NCBI GenBank assembly: GCA_034770075.1
Contig: CM068385.1
Coordinates: forward strand, 71,988,479 to 72,052,478
Source of the DNA: Aralia elata
Lineage: Eukaryota; Streptophyta; Magnoliopsida; Apiales; Araliaceae
Length of the DNA stretch: 64,000 bases
Direction of reading: 5' to 3'
Shown here in pieces: positions 11,361-22,553 of this stretch. Under the pieces are notes generated by a model. It did not search any database. It was given only the letters and a program-made list of their open reading frames with translations, and was not told the DNA's origin. Position numbers and translations under genes: made by a program. Each line of letters begins with the position of its first letter. Positions within the stretch are counted from its first letter, which is position 1.

Positions 11361-12669
11361 GCTCTGTTTCGGCACCCAAACTTCAAACCTTCATAACTTC
11401 TTCGTTACAACTCGAAATTAGGCCATTTCAGAGGCTATAGAAAGCTTACAACATGAACTATAAGACTCCTATGGATTCATACACTTATATAATTAACCAA
11501 AATTATCAAACATGAAAATATCTACAATGGTCCTCTAAATTCGTCCAACAGTCCATGTTCTTGTTCAACAGTTCATCGTTCTTGCTCCATTAGGCCAAGG
11601 TAGGGATTTCTTTCATTTTTGTTCCACTTTATGTTGTTAATAGCTTACATAGTCTCTTAACAATATTTACAAACATCCAAAACAAATAACAACAACAAGA
11701 ATCGCAGCAAAGCCAACCTATAAGCTTAAAAGCTCTACAACCATGAAATTTTGAAAACCTTAACCAAAATCAAATGGTAATGTGTTAAGTGAGAGGATTA
11801 CCTCTTGTAATCCCTCCAAGATGCTAGAGAGCTTGCAGGCTAGGCTTGAGACTCTCCTTCCACTTCTTTGGCTCCTTTCTTCTCCACCCGTGTCTCTCCT
11901 TTCTTCTTCCTTCAAGTTTCTTCCTCTTCCTCTCCCTTTGTTTTTGTTCTTCTGCTCTCTCTCTCTCTCTATACCACTCCCTCCCTCTCTGCAGCTCTCT
12001 TCTTGCTAGCAAAAGGACTAAGCTTGGAAATAAGCTGAGTATAAGAGAATGGAAGGAAAGGAGTCGGATGAATAAGGTTTGGGAGAATAAAGGAGTTTAA
12101 CACCCGAGCTCCTCCTCTTTCTTTCTTTTTCTGCACATCTCTTCTCTCTACTATGCTCTCCCTCTTTCTGCAGCACAAAGCTTGGCAGTTGAAAGTTTGA
12201 ATGTAGGAGGTGAAGAATTTGCATCGGATGAAATGGAGCGGCATAGGAGAATGAAGAGGTTGTAAGCCCGAGCATTAAATTGCTTAGCTCAAGGACATTA
12301 GCCGACACCCCGCTCCTATGCTAAATTCTAATTGGTTCAAAATATTTTGGTTGGTCCCCTCTTAATGTGACAAGCCAAAATAAATACACAAATACACAAA
12401 AATATTTCTGAGTACTCCCACTTTTGTACCCAATTTTCTCAATAACTCTACCCATAATTAAAATGAGTACTCCCATAACATATTGGGATGCGTAAAAATA
12501 ATTATTATAGAATTTGTCCATTTATTCAGAACACCCATATTATACATTTTGGATACGAATAAAATCACGTATCAGTTCAAATAAAATTTCTAGCGCTTGG
12601 AAAAATAAAATTCATTCTATTCACACATAGCTCGGGTCAAAAGGAAATTCAAAATTCCCGATCGTTACA

Positions 12670-13624
12670 ATTGTTCTATGTGGAACTTGAATTATTGTAA
12701 ATATACAATGTGAGATGCATGAGGTATGCTATGAGATGCATGATGCATATAGATAGATGTATTGCATAAGATTTATAATGCATGAGTAAGATGCATAGTA
12801 TGAGAATCATGATGTATGGATAAAATGCAAACTTATGTGTTACGTTAAGTATGAAATGTGAAAACTGTTAGTTCTTGCTGAGCCGTCGTGCTCATTCTTG
12901 CAAAAATAAAATTTTTGCAGATTTACGATGCAATACAATTATCTTGATATCGTCATGATAAGGATTAGAGGCGCGTGGAAAAAGGAAGGTTGCTAAATAT
13001 TTCGTTATTATAATTATTTACCTGTGATGACGATATATGATGTACGTTAATTTGACTATGTAAACCTTGAGTTAAAAATAAAGGTTATCCATTATAGTAG
13101 TTAAGACGTGATTATGTTAGTTACTTGTTATAGTAAACTAGAAGGATGACGATGTTGTATAAAGGACATTTTTATAACGAATGTATAGTTGTTGAATAAC
13201 TTTGTGAATATTCAGGGATTGAATAAAGTCAGAATATGAACCTTGCGTTCACATAGGAGATTTTGTAAATGATCATGATATTTATTCAACCTTGAGGTAA
13301 TAAATTTTAATGCTTATATTGATATGGACTGCTATATACAGCATGAATAGAATTATATTCGTAATGTTTATTAAATGGTGTATTAGTTAAGGTCTTCGTA
13401 CCTGCGTTTAGATGGGAGCATGTTGTAATAATCTTATAATTACATTCGTGTAGTAAGATCATGTTTTAATTATGGTTTCGAGGCTTGAGACGACAATATT
13501 TATATTATATCAATGTAAATATTTTTATTATTCCGCAATGAGTTGTTAATAGCATAATGTATGAGTTGCACAGTGATGCACCAGACTCGAGGTTAAGGTA
13601 TCCCGGATTTGGGGGCATCACAAA
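12670..13624 (+). mobile_element. Gypsy LTR 3' fragment (plus strand)
   Basis: Ends GGATTTGGGGGCATCACA, the plus-strand counterpart of the LTR B start, and shares with the solo LTR at 53625-56339 the block GCTGAGC...CTCATTCTTGCAA...TTTTTGCAG (12877-12920 here). No primer site follows, and pol in the same orientation continues immediately, so it is the end of a solo LTR inserted in pol. Its left part is cut off by the 8889-12669 LTR. ATGCAT motifs are dense at 12710-12830. Confidence 0.65.
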
Positions 13625-14905
13625 AAGAATGTCAAATTCAGAATAGATCAAGATAGGGTACTGAGATACGAAGATAGAATTTGGGTCCCTTATGTACAAG
13701 AACTAAAAGATGAAATATTGAATGAAGCCCATAGTTCTAAGTTCGTCGTACATCCGGGTAGTACAAAAATATACAAAGATTTAAGCCGGCACTTTTGGTG
13801 GTCGAACATTAAAAGAAAAATAGTGGAATGGGTCAGTAGATGTTTAACTTATCAAAGGGTAAAAGCCAAACATCAAAAATCTAGTGGGTTACTGCAGCCC
13901 TTAGAAATCCCCGAATGGAAATGGGAACATATCACCATGGATTTCGTAGTAGGTCTCCCAAATACACAGAAAGGTCACAATGCCATTTGGGTAATTGTAG
14001 ATCGTCTTACTAAGTTAGCTCATTTTCTACCCATAAAAGTTAACTTCAGTCTTGACCAATTAGCCAAGCTTTATATCAATGAAGTTATTTATAGATATGG
14101 AGTTCCTGTTTCTATAGTATCAGACCGAGATCCACGATTTACTTCAAACTTTTGGAAAAGTCTCCAGAAACACTTAGGAACCTAGTTGAGATTAAGCACA
14201 ACTTATCACACACAAACAGACGGTCAGAGTGAGAGGACAATTCAAACATTGGAGGACATGTTGCGAACTTGCATCAAAGACTTCAAGGGAAGTTGGGAGG
14301 ATCAGTTACCTTTAGTAGAGTTTGCCTACAACAATAGTTACCCTACCAGCATAGGAATGCCACCATTTGAAGCCCTGTACGGAAGGAAATGTAGAACGCC
14401 ATTATGTTGGGACGAAGTCGGTGAGTGACAATTGTTAGGGCCAAAAATAGTTCAACAGACTGCTGAGGTAGTTTGAATTATTCAAGAAAGATTACAAGCG
14501 TCTCAATATCGATAGAAGAAGTACACTAATCAACACAGGAAACGACAAGATTTTGATGTCAGTAGCTATGTATTTTTGAAAGTATCTCCGTGGAAAGGAA
14601 AAATACGTTTCGACAAAGAAAGAAAAATTGAGTCTGAGATTCGTTGGACCATTCCAGATATTGAGGAGGATAGATGAGCTAGCCTATGAGGTAGCCATAC
14701 CTCCTGAGTTAGAACATATCCATAACGTGTTTCATGTGTCTGTGTTACGACCATATAAACCCGATTATAAACACGTTCTAGATCACGAGCCTATTCAGAT
14801 TGAGAAAGATTTGTCATATGAAGAAGTTCATATTGAAATCATAGATATGAAAGAAAAATTTCTACGGAATAAAGTGATACCTTAAGTCAAGGTTATTTGG
14901 AGAAA
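13625..14905 (+). pseudogene. Ty3/gypsy integrase fragment
   Basis: Frames at 13690-14185, 14186-14428 and 14628-14885 give the integrase zinc-binding end (HPGSTKIYKDL, CLTYQ), the catalytic core (MDFVVGLP, IVSDRDPRFTSNFW, QTDGQSERTIQTLE) and the C-terminal HNVFHVSVLRPYKPD block typical of Tekay-like chromoviruses. Stops at 14184-14186 and about 14427 and several indels near 14470-14620 break it. The C-terminal chromodomain-like end is truncated. Integrase would insert element cDNA into the genome; this copy is dead. It is the oldest layer in this part of the window. Confidence 0.9.
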
Positions 14906-14983
14906 TGCGAGACAACTACCCACATTAATTTTTGTAATCTGTACTGTAATTTCGAGGACGAAATTCTTATTAGAGGGAGTGAA
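14906..14983 (+). promoter_or_regulatory. Polypurine tract region before gypsy 3' LTR
   Basis: TTCGAGGACGAAATTC followed by a purine stretch TAGAGGGAGTGAA directly before TGTGATATTCC. The same layout (cGAGGACGgAATtc, then AAGGAGGG) precedes the LTRs at 37220 and 63007. Confidence 0.7.
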
Positions 14984-15250
14984 TGTGATATTCCAGACCT
15001 TGATAAGATTAGTATATGTAAATTATGTGTTTATTAAATGAAATTTCTTATTCCGACTTTGTGTTATGTGATTGTATACTTTAATAAAGAATTAGGTCAA
15101 ATAAAAAAAATTTCGATGCTGCTTAGTCGTGCTTACACTGACAAAATGATTTGTCGTGCTTTCCACGATTTCACCGAGAAGCATCCCGGCAAATTATTTT
15201 CAGCAAGCTGCTGTGTCATGCTTGGGAATGACAAAGTGATTTAACTGAAT
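14984..15250 (+). mobile_element. Start of gypsy 3' LTR, interrupted by copia
   Basis: Begins TGTGATATTCCAGACC right after the polypurine tract and runs until sequence of copia type takes over near 15.25 kb. The exact break is not resolved because the copia LTR start is not recognisable. Confidence 0.55.
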
Positions 15251-15470
15251 TTGCCAACCGAAACCCTAATTAGTGCACAAGAACCCTAATTGATATAATT
15301 ATATCTTAAGTAATGAATCACAATACTTTATCTCTTTCGTTTAATTGATAATTGAGCACATGGATGATCATGGTGATGGTTTGTATGAAAATTTTTGAAA
15401 ACCGTTTTATCTCGCTTCCGCACTATTTATGTAATTTGATTGCATGTTCGTGCTATATACAAACCTAACA
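15251..15470 (+). mobile_element. Ty1/copia 5' LTR end (plus strand, left boundary approximate)
   Basis: The last ~120 bp (TTTAATTGATAATTGAGCAC ... AAACCTAACA) is the reverse complement of the left edge of the copia LTR at 729-2547. A primer site follows at once. The LTR may begin further left (15.1 kb). Confidence 0.6.
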
Positions 15471-15471
15471 G

Positions 15472-15484
15472 TGGTATCAGAGCC
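15472..15484 (+). promoter_or_regulatory. Copia primer binding site (tRNA-iMet)
   Basis: TGGTATCAGAGCC one base after the LTR terminus CTAACA; perfect match to the usual initiator-Met tRNA 3' end. Confidence 0.9.
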
Positions 15485-17290
15485 TAACCTTGTGCTAATT
15501 ATCAATTATTACGATTTCATGTATGTATGGGTATGCGATTGGATCGATTTTCTGGGCAAAGGAAAAAAAAATCGAAGTCTGCTACGCAGCGCGGCCGCGC
15601 CCGAACCTAGAAAACGTTTCTGGGGGTGCAGCGCGGCCGCGCCGATCCTAGTTCATTTTGGAGCGTGGCCGCGCCGGTCTGCAGATTTTGAAAAAATTTT
15701 ACTTTGATTTTATTTATTTTCAATTAAGATAAAAGGTTTATTTTGAATTGGAATATAATTAAAATTAAAAGTTTTATTTGAACTTGGAATTGGATTCTAC
15801 GTTAACTAGAATAAAGGAGTTTATTCGCATATGGAATATGATTCCATGTTTCCTAGAATAAAGGAGTTTATTCACATATGGAATATGATTCCATGTTTCC
15901 TTAAAATAAAGATGTTTATTTTGATAAGAAATATGATTTAACATATTTTATTTTTCCAAGCAATTTTAAGTTAAAATAAAGGAGTTTATTTTGAACTTGA
16001 ATTTGGATTCCATGTTAAGTGAAATAAAAGAGTTTATTTTGATTTGGAATTTGATTAAAAATAAAGGAGTTTATTTTTATTCAAAAATTGGATAAAATAA
16101 AATAAATAAGTTTATTATGATTTAAATTTTGATTAAAATAAAGGAGTTTATTTTTGTTTCAAAATTGGATTTCTAGTAAACTTTTAATTGCCCATTAAAT
16201 GATATCAATGCATATATGGAATGGTTTTATTATTTATGAGATGAATGTTATTTATTGATACATATGGAGATATGTATGATAATAAATAGGGATTGATTAT
16301 GGACTACTGACCAATGTGTAATTGGATTTATTTTAGTGGATGCTTGAATGAATGAGTTTTTATAAATGGGGTCTGCATACCTCGTCTTCTCTAGTTTTTC
16401 TTGATGTAAATTCTATCTTCCTTCTATGTACCTCCCCTTGACTGCTGATCAAGGTTTCTATTTATTATAAATAGTTTATGTAATAGGTTTAGTTATAATT
16501 ACTTGAAGAATTGGAGACAAAGGAGCAAGGAGCGCTTGAAGACCCGTTTGTAATGAAGCCCGGGTTTAAATGTAATAGTTATATTTAAATTTTGTTCTTG
16601 CACCCTAGGTTTGACCTTTTGGTTCACTTGGTGGCTCTAGTGAACCAAACTAGAATAAAAGTCCATAATCAATCCGGGTAGAATATAGTATTCTATATGT
16701 ACATGCTTACTATGTATATATTATATATTATACAACATGCTTCGCATGTTAAATAATATGATGCGTATTTTATATATATATGTGCATGCGCGCTAAACAA
16801 GATGAGACAAATAATAACAAACCCCTCAAAGAAATTATATTAAGTCCTAAGCGTTCAAAGATATTTGGAATATTGAACGTCGCCTTCTAGCAAGGTAAAG
16901 CGATAGAGTATTAAATATTTAATATGAGTTTGTTGTGTCACACAAGGCAAGTATTAAATATTTAAGATATTGCTTTATCATATTTGATGCTTATAAATAG
17001 ACTGAACGATGTTGTTTTGTTGTGTCACACAAGGACAGTGTTTTTCTTTCGAATATATGGAAGTGCTAGGTTGGGCTTAATTTGGATAATTTTGATTCGG
17101 ATGTGTCACACTTGATCAAAATAATCTAAGAGGCAAAATACAAGGAGTTACATAGTGATGTAATTGACAATAGTTGTCTACCTATTTATTTATATATCAT
17201 TTATTGTGTCACACAAGGCTATATACATTTGAAATAGGATCCTTATTCTCGCTAGCAAATCTTTAATTAGATTTGTTGAACTATATAATG
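15485..17290 (+). mobile_element. Copia untranslated leader, non-coding, repeat-rich
   Basis: No sustained coding frame. In order it holds three GC-rich palindromic boxes (15589-15600, 15631-15642, 15663-15675), a degenerate tandem array (15720-16170), a pyrimidine-poor stretch, and four copies of an odd palindrome TTGTGTCACACAA (16933, 17020, a diverged copy at about 17101, and 17204). Copia gag begins only after the Tat element, at 34920, so the leader is about 2 kb without that insertion, which is long for copia. Confidence 0.65.
15720..16170 (+). repeat. Degenerate tandem repeat AATAAAGGAGTTTATTTT
   Basis: Around nine imperfect copies of AATAAAGGAGTTTATTTT spaced by GA-ATTTGGAATTTGATT-like linkers, unit about 45-60 bp, in the copia leader. 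The core can pair with itself (AATAAA...TTTATT). Confidence 0.8.
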
Positions 17291-17295
17291 AAGGT
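17291..17295. repeat. Target-site duplication AAGGT (left) of Tat element
   Basis: Identical to 34781-34785 beyond the other end of the element. Confidence 0.9.
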
Positions 17296-19382
17296 TGTCG
17301 ACGCCGGGTTTTCGCTTTCTCTTGTCCTTTTCCATTTTTAGCCTTTTTATTAGATGATTTTGGGGAAAAGATCGGCATTGATGTCGACGGGGTTTTGAAA
17401 GATCGTTTTTTTATGATGAGCCAATTAACCAGAGTCGCCAGTTGGTATATTTGAAATGGATGTACCAACTCATCCGAGTTTTCGTTTTTTATAAATCGCT
17501 GGCTCATGTGTGACTCCGAATTAATTGGTCTGCGAATCGAGATTCATAGAGTTCGGGGGCTTGCTTAAGCGAGGGGAAGGTGTTAGGCACCCCCCGACTT
17601 CCGTGAAACACGGTTACCGCAATCTTGACGCTTTCCTATCCTTTAATTCATGAAATGTGTGTGTGTGCGCGCGTGTGTGTGTGCCTACATGAATGTTGTG
17701 GTGAGTTTGTATGACAGAATCATTTGGATTTTTTAGGGAAAATCGTGCTTTGATTTGAGAATGCTTCGGAATATCCTTCGATTTATACGAGAAAGCTTGA
17801 TTCTTTATAAGAAAGGTTTGATTTTAATTTGTCAAAACAATGAGACTTTCATTAGGTGTCATTTTGGTGAAACAAGAGTTTTAAACCTTCGTCAAAATAG
17901 GAATCGAGATCTATACGTTGCTTTCATAACTCAAACGATGGGTAACTTCTAGAATCTCTTTAGCTCTATGCACAACGGTTTAATAAAACGCCATTTATTT
18001 ATAAAATCATTTTTGTGATGTTTGAAAACGATTTTCCTTTGCCTTCTCGTCAAATAGGAATCGACATTCATTAGCATTTTCAATTTCTTATCTTCGTGAA
18101 GCTAATAACCTAATTTGATTGATTTTATGAAAATCTTCATGGTTTAATCTTTGAAATCATTTTTGTGTCACAAGATTTAATCAAGCATGAACACGCGTCG
18201 GGGCTATTCATGGGCATGTAAACCATCAAAATATCCCCGAACGCCAACAATCACATATTCCACTAGTACGGGGCCTTAAACCCGATCCTCGCCTTAGCGT
18301 CGTTTTAAGGCCCAATGGTTACATGTTACAAAACGAGCATCTTGAATCTATCACATACATCAAAACATCCATCATCGGATTTGGACCACGGGGTCGCATT
18401 CCTAGGCTCACACGAGATTAATACATGCCTACAAAATGAATCCTACATAACTAACCAACCCGGATTTATCTAATATACCATGATATCCGGAAATGACAAT
18501 CTAAATAAATTACACCCAATAAATCACCCTAAACAAGCTAGAAATTTCATCACTTGGATATCCTCGGGTTATTAGGAAGAATTTTATTCCGATGGAACCT
18601 TCACTAATAATCCCTAATCCATGATTGTTCAACAATATACAAGAAAACTACATTTAATTTAACCAAACAATATGATATAAATTGCTAGAACAAAGGGAAT
18701 TTCACCTTGCAAATGATCTCAAATGGATGTGAACTTGTGTATTTGACTAAGATAAGGAGTATATTTGGTACAATCAAAATCAAAGAATATAAATCCTCTC
18801 TCTTTTTCCTCTCTTTTCTTCCTATTTGATTGCAAAATTTGCTCCTTTTTCTCTCTATTTCCGTGTTCTTGCTGCTGCAGAATTCTTCTTCCTTCAAATT
18901 CTTCCAACCTCCTGTATGCTGCCCGAAGCTGGGCTTAAATAGGCTGGCCAAAGCCAGCCGCAGATGGATCTGCGGCTGGCCAGCTGGCACGCCTCCCATC
19001 GCACTCAGCTGGTAGTGCTGATTTCCTGGTTTCCGTGCTGGCGCACCCACTTGGCCGCAGATCTATCCGCGGCTGGCTGGCGGGCTTGTGACTTTCTCGA
19101 TTTTCGTGCCACGCCTCGATTTTCGTGCCGCAACGTCGGTTTTCGCTGACAGGAGGCTCGTATTCTGCAGTCCGGGAATTTCCGGGAGACGTGCCACCTC
19201 ATTCAGAAATGCCTGCCTCGGACGGCTTTATTGTCACGTAAACTTGGGTTGCCCAAAACATTGCGGCGGTGCCGGGCGCTTGCCCTTGTGCCCGCTCCTT
19301 TGCTCCCGCAAGCCGGTTCAATTGACGATTTCGCCCTCCTGTCATGGTTAGTAGAAGGAAACGCAAAATTTGGGTGTCTACA
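17296..19382 (-). mobile_element. Tat 3' LTR
   Basis: Plus-strand ends TGTCGACGCCGGG...GGGTGTCTACA. Near-identical to 32618-34780. Holds a GTGTGTGCGCGCGTGTGT tract (about 17658-17685) and palindromic CCGCAGATGGATCTGCGG at about 18957-18974. AGAGTCGCCAG near 17451 echoes the primer-site sequence inside the LTR. Confidence 0.9.
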
Positions 19383-19400
19383 GCTGCCCCTCTTTATCAT
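19383..19400 (-). promoter_or_regulatory. Tat polypurine tract
   Basis: On the minus strand AAAGAGGGGCAGC directly precedes the LTR start TGTAGACACCC; this is the expected plus-strand DNA primer. Confidence 0.8.
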
Positions 19401-19619
19401 GTTTATGAAATGATAAATGAAATGAACAGGATAAAGAATAGACACTCGATGCATGAATGACAGTGCGTAAGAATGACAGTACATACATGCTGCCACACAT
19501 ATAGCTTATGATACAACATAAGATGTAATGCATGCAGGACATTCGTACGAGTGTCAATGTATCAACCCCTTGACCGTGTTTGTTAGTCTTTGGGTTCACT
19601 CTTTCAATCTATCGTCTCG

Positions 19620-19938
19620 TTCGGGGCCGGGTATCGTCGCCGGTCACCCATCGCGTAACCCCCGGTTATCGTCGCCGGTTGGTTATCTTGTCGGAGCCGG
19701 TTATCGTCGCCGGACATCCATCTCGTGATCGCCGGTTATCGTCGCCGGTCGATCGTCATGTCGGGGCCGGGTATCGTCGCCGGTCACCCATCTCGTAACC
19801 CCCGGTTATCGTCGCCGGTCGGTTATCTGTCGGAGCCAGTTATCGTCGCCGGACATCCATCTCATGATCGCCGGTTATCGTCGCCGGTCGATCGTCATGT
19901 CGGGGCCGGGTATCGTCGCCGGTCACCCATCTCGTAAA
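19620..19938. repeat. 139-140-bp tandem repeat in Tat 3' UTR
   Basis: Two full units and a partial third, starting at 19621, 19761 and 19900 (TCGGGGCCGGGTATCGTCGC). Each contains four variants of the shorter subunit GGTTATCGTCGCCGG about 35-47 bp apart. Very GC-rich against its flanks. Short open frames across it are artefacts. Confidence 0.9.
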
Positions 19939-19989
19939 CTTTTCATTTCAACACGTCAAATGGCTGCAAGGGAGCAAGGTGGGACCCAC

Positions 19990-20062
19990 CAGGGCCAGCC
20001 GCAGATGGATCTGCGGCCAGCCGCAGATGGATCTGCGGCCAGCCGCAGATACATCTGCGGCC
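19990..20062. repeat. Three tandem copies of GCCAGCCGCAGATGGATCTG
   Basis: A 24-bp unit with internal dyad symmetry (CCGCAGAT..ATCTGCGG), repeated three times. The same motif stands singly in both Tat LTRs. Confidence 0.85.
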
Positions 20063-20533
20063 AAGATCGCGCCTCCTCCAGGTCTGTCACTTTCAACTTG
20101 CAATCCTCAGAGATTCTCTCGATTTTTCTTGTTCGCAAGGGCTTTTTGTCGATTTTTTTCAATTTTCCTGCAAAAACTGCTCCGGTAGGGTCGATCTACG
20201 CGCTACAGGTAACACTTTGACCGGTCACTTTTCAATTTCGTCAATGTTTTGCTATACATTTGACTATTTGCATGTTTAGACATAAAATGTATGCTTCACA
20301 ATGTTCATGCAATGTACCATCATATATACATGCTATGTATCAACTGTGTGAGTCCTATTTTATGTTCATGAGGCGGTCCCACATATTGTTATTCCTTTTC
20401 TGCAAGAGAAATATGCATTACATGATGTAATTACACATATGAATGCAATTTAAATCTGTTTGAGGCTTTGATTGATGGAAAACACGTTTGGCTTATGCCT
20501 GGGATGTCCATTTTACAAACGGAACTCTGCCGA

Positions 20534-20567
<34 letters not shown>

Positions 20568-20692
20568 ATTTTTTTTTATCATAACCATGCATCATGTTGC
20601 ATTAATCATATGATGAGGCTAGAAATTTAGAATGTTCATTTCATAATTTTAAAAGGGAACTTACCTTCTTTCTCGCCCGTTCTATTCCAGCC

Positions 20693-22553
20693 ATGGATCG
20701 TGATGCGCCCAGTAGCTCCTCCGCCTCTCGGACTTCGGGTGTTCGCCGTCGTAGGGCTGCACCTGCCCCTATTCCCCCTCGTACCCGTCAGGCTCGTCGC
20801 TTGGCGGAGTCTGTCATCCGTCCTGATCACCCGGACGTTGAGGAGGTTGCTCCTCCGGAGGTTGCGGTGGAGGAGCCGTCTTCCAGCACATCAGCTCCCC
20901 CCACTCATCGCGCCTTATCTGGCGCTTCTGTCCAGATACCCGATCTATTGGGTCGGGATCTCAGTCGTCATCCCTCGGCATCTCTTGTGGCTAATGAGGT
21001 ATCCTCGATTCGGCTTTTCATTTGTTCTTGATTTCTCAATTTTCGGTTCTATCTGGATTGACCCATTGGTGATTTTTACAGGTGCCTGAGTTTACCCAGC
21101 CGAGGGGTAATTGGTTCAACATTTACTCTCTCTACGCGGCCCTACATAGTGATTACCGGGAGATGGTGGACTCTTGGGGCTTTCGACATTTCTTCACTAT
21201 CATTCCCCGTCAGTGCCCCTGGGGTTACATGAGGGCTTTATCCGAGCGATGGTTCCACCATACGCAGTCTCTCCATCTTCTTGACTGCGAGGTCGTGCTG
21301 ACCCCCTGGGATTGGAGGTACATTACGGGCATAGAGTTCACCGGGTCCCGTGTCCCCCTGGATCTTGATATCACTCCAGTGGAGGTCCGAGCTTTATTGG
21401 GCTTCGGTGCTGAGGATCGGGTCTTTAAGGCCCGTAGTATTCGGTCCGGCGCTTTGGCTGTCGATGCTGTTGGGGGTCTGTACGCACTGCCCATTCCCGC
21501 GGATCAGGGCACCAGGGACATTCTGCTACGACGCCTGTTCCTGACCATCATGAGGGGTTGTTTTCTGGGGAACAACTCCTCCACCATTCATTTCAGCGTC
21601 GTAGGAGCGGTCAGAGACGTGGACCGCATCGGTGACTATGACTGGGGGTCATTCACCTTTGCCTATTTCCTCCATGGCATGCGTCTACGCTTAGAGGGAC
21701 AAACTGATGCCTGGCTCGGCTTCTACCACTTTCTGTTGGTGAGTCCCCTCCTCCTCTCTCTTACTGTATTTCTTTTCCTTTCATCTCTTTTCTGTATTTG
21801 ATAGTGACTCATGCCTTGCCTTGTTTCTATTCACAGTTTTGGGCTTACGAGCGGCTGCCATGTCTGAGGCCTATCACTACTCTGGGCCCGGACACTTATC
21901 CTCGGGGTCGGCGATGGCATCACAGTACTCTGGAGGAGGTCCCCGTGTGTCGGGGCAGCTTTGCACATTGTCGTATTCAGCTGGAGTTGATCACGGCTGC
22001 CGACGTCGTCTGGATTCCCTACCTCTCCGAGCATCTGACTGTGGGGTTTGCTGACGGGCATCCTTCCGGCCCGGAGTTCGAGCTTTCCACCCGTCGCCTC
22101 ACTTTGCAGAGTGTTGGAGGCTGGGTGATGTATCTGGGAGAGCGCGCATTCAGATGCGTCACTGGGGAGATCCGCATCCCGCACTCCCTTTCTTTCACTA
22201 CTTTCTGGCCGCTGGATTCTCAGCCCTCAGAGATCATGCTCGCCGGGGAGGAGGACGGTCGGATGCTTTCCACAGGCCCCAGTACGAGTGAGGCTTTCAG
22301 GACTTGGTGGGTACCTCGTACCATCGGTCCCCAGACTCGGGCCACTTTCTTTCTTGGAGACATGGTTCCAGGCTCGGTTACGATGACCGATTGGGCTGCC
22401 TGTGTTCGGACCCCTACCCACGCTGAGCAGATCGCCACATTGACCCGTCAGGTGGATCAGTTGTCGTTGTTTATTCGGGGGTTGGGCCGGACCCCGGAGG
22501 AGGCTTACACCTACGATCCTGACGGTGCAGGTTATGATGCAGGCCCGAGTTGA
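20693..22553 (+). CDS. Plant mobile domain (PMD) protein, three exons, antisense within Tat element
   Basis: The PMD is a plant-specific domain of unknown biochemistry, known from host MAIN/MAIL proteins and from transposable elements. Exon 1 (20693-20998) codes for a low-complexity Ser/Pro/Arg-rich N-terminus. Intron 1 is 20999-21081 (GTATCC...TTTACAG). Exon 2 (21082-21738) and exon 3 (21837-22553) are joined across GTGAGT...TTCACAG. All joins are in phase 0, giving about 559 residues. Exon 2 has YAALHSDYREMVDSWGFRHF and the WDWRYITG block; exon 3 opens FWAYERLPCLRP, the conserved PMD turn. No stop or frameshift interrupts it, unlike gag-pol on the other strand. ATG 20693 is the first start in frame and follows a pyrimidine-rich leader. 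The TGA at 22551 may truncate a longer frame (open to TAG 22668-22670). Confidence 0.82.

Larger units (their letters stand above)
8889..12669 (-). mobile_element. Ty3/gypsy 5' LTR (family B, minus strand)
   Basis: A 3.78-kb LTR, plus-strand ends TGTGATGCCCCC...GATCGTTACA, abutting the primer site at 8885. It is homologous to the solo LTR A over much of its length. On the minus strand it shows an ATG-free GA-rich leader ending at a donor-like GTAATC (11801-11796), a GAGCTCGCCC minisatellite (10720-11360), and an acceptor-like TTTCAG (9210-9215) before a short conserved frame. The first 5 bp beyond it are ATTGT; no matching copy is found at 724-728, as expected if the element is a rearranged chimera. 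Confidence 0.85.

Noticed and set aside
12670..13624. Promoter or gene region because of many ATGCAT (RY-like) motifs
   Set aside because: The segment is an LTR fragment; motif density alone does not support a seed-gene promoter.
15472..15484. tRNA gene at the primer sites
   Set aside because: Only the 12-18-nt complement of a tRNA 3' end is present; no cloverleaf follows.
19528..19937. Four overlapping frames rich in RRLSSPV
   Set aside because: Translation of the 139-bp tandem repeat.
20700..21089. Overlapping 129-codon frame in PMD exon 1
   Set aside because: Out of frame with the spliced PMD gene and runs through intron 1.
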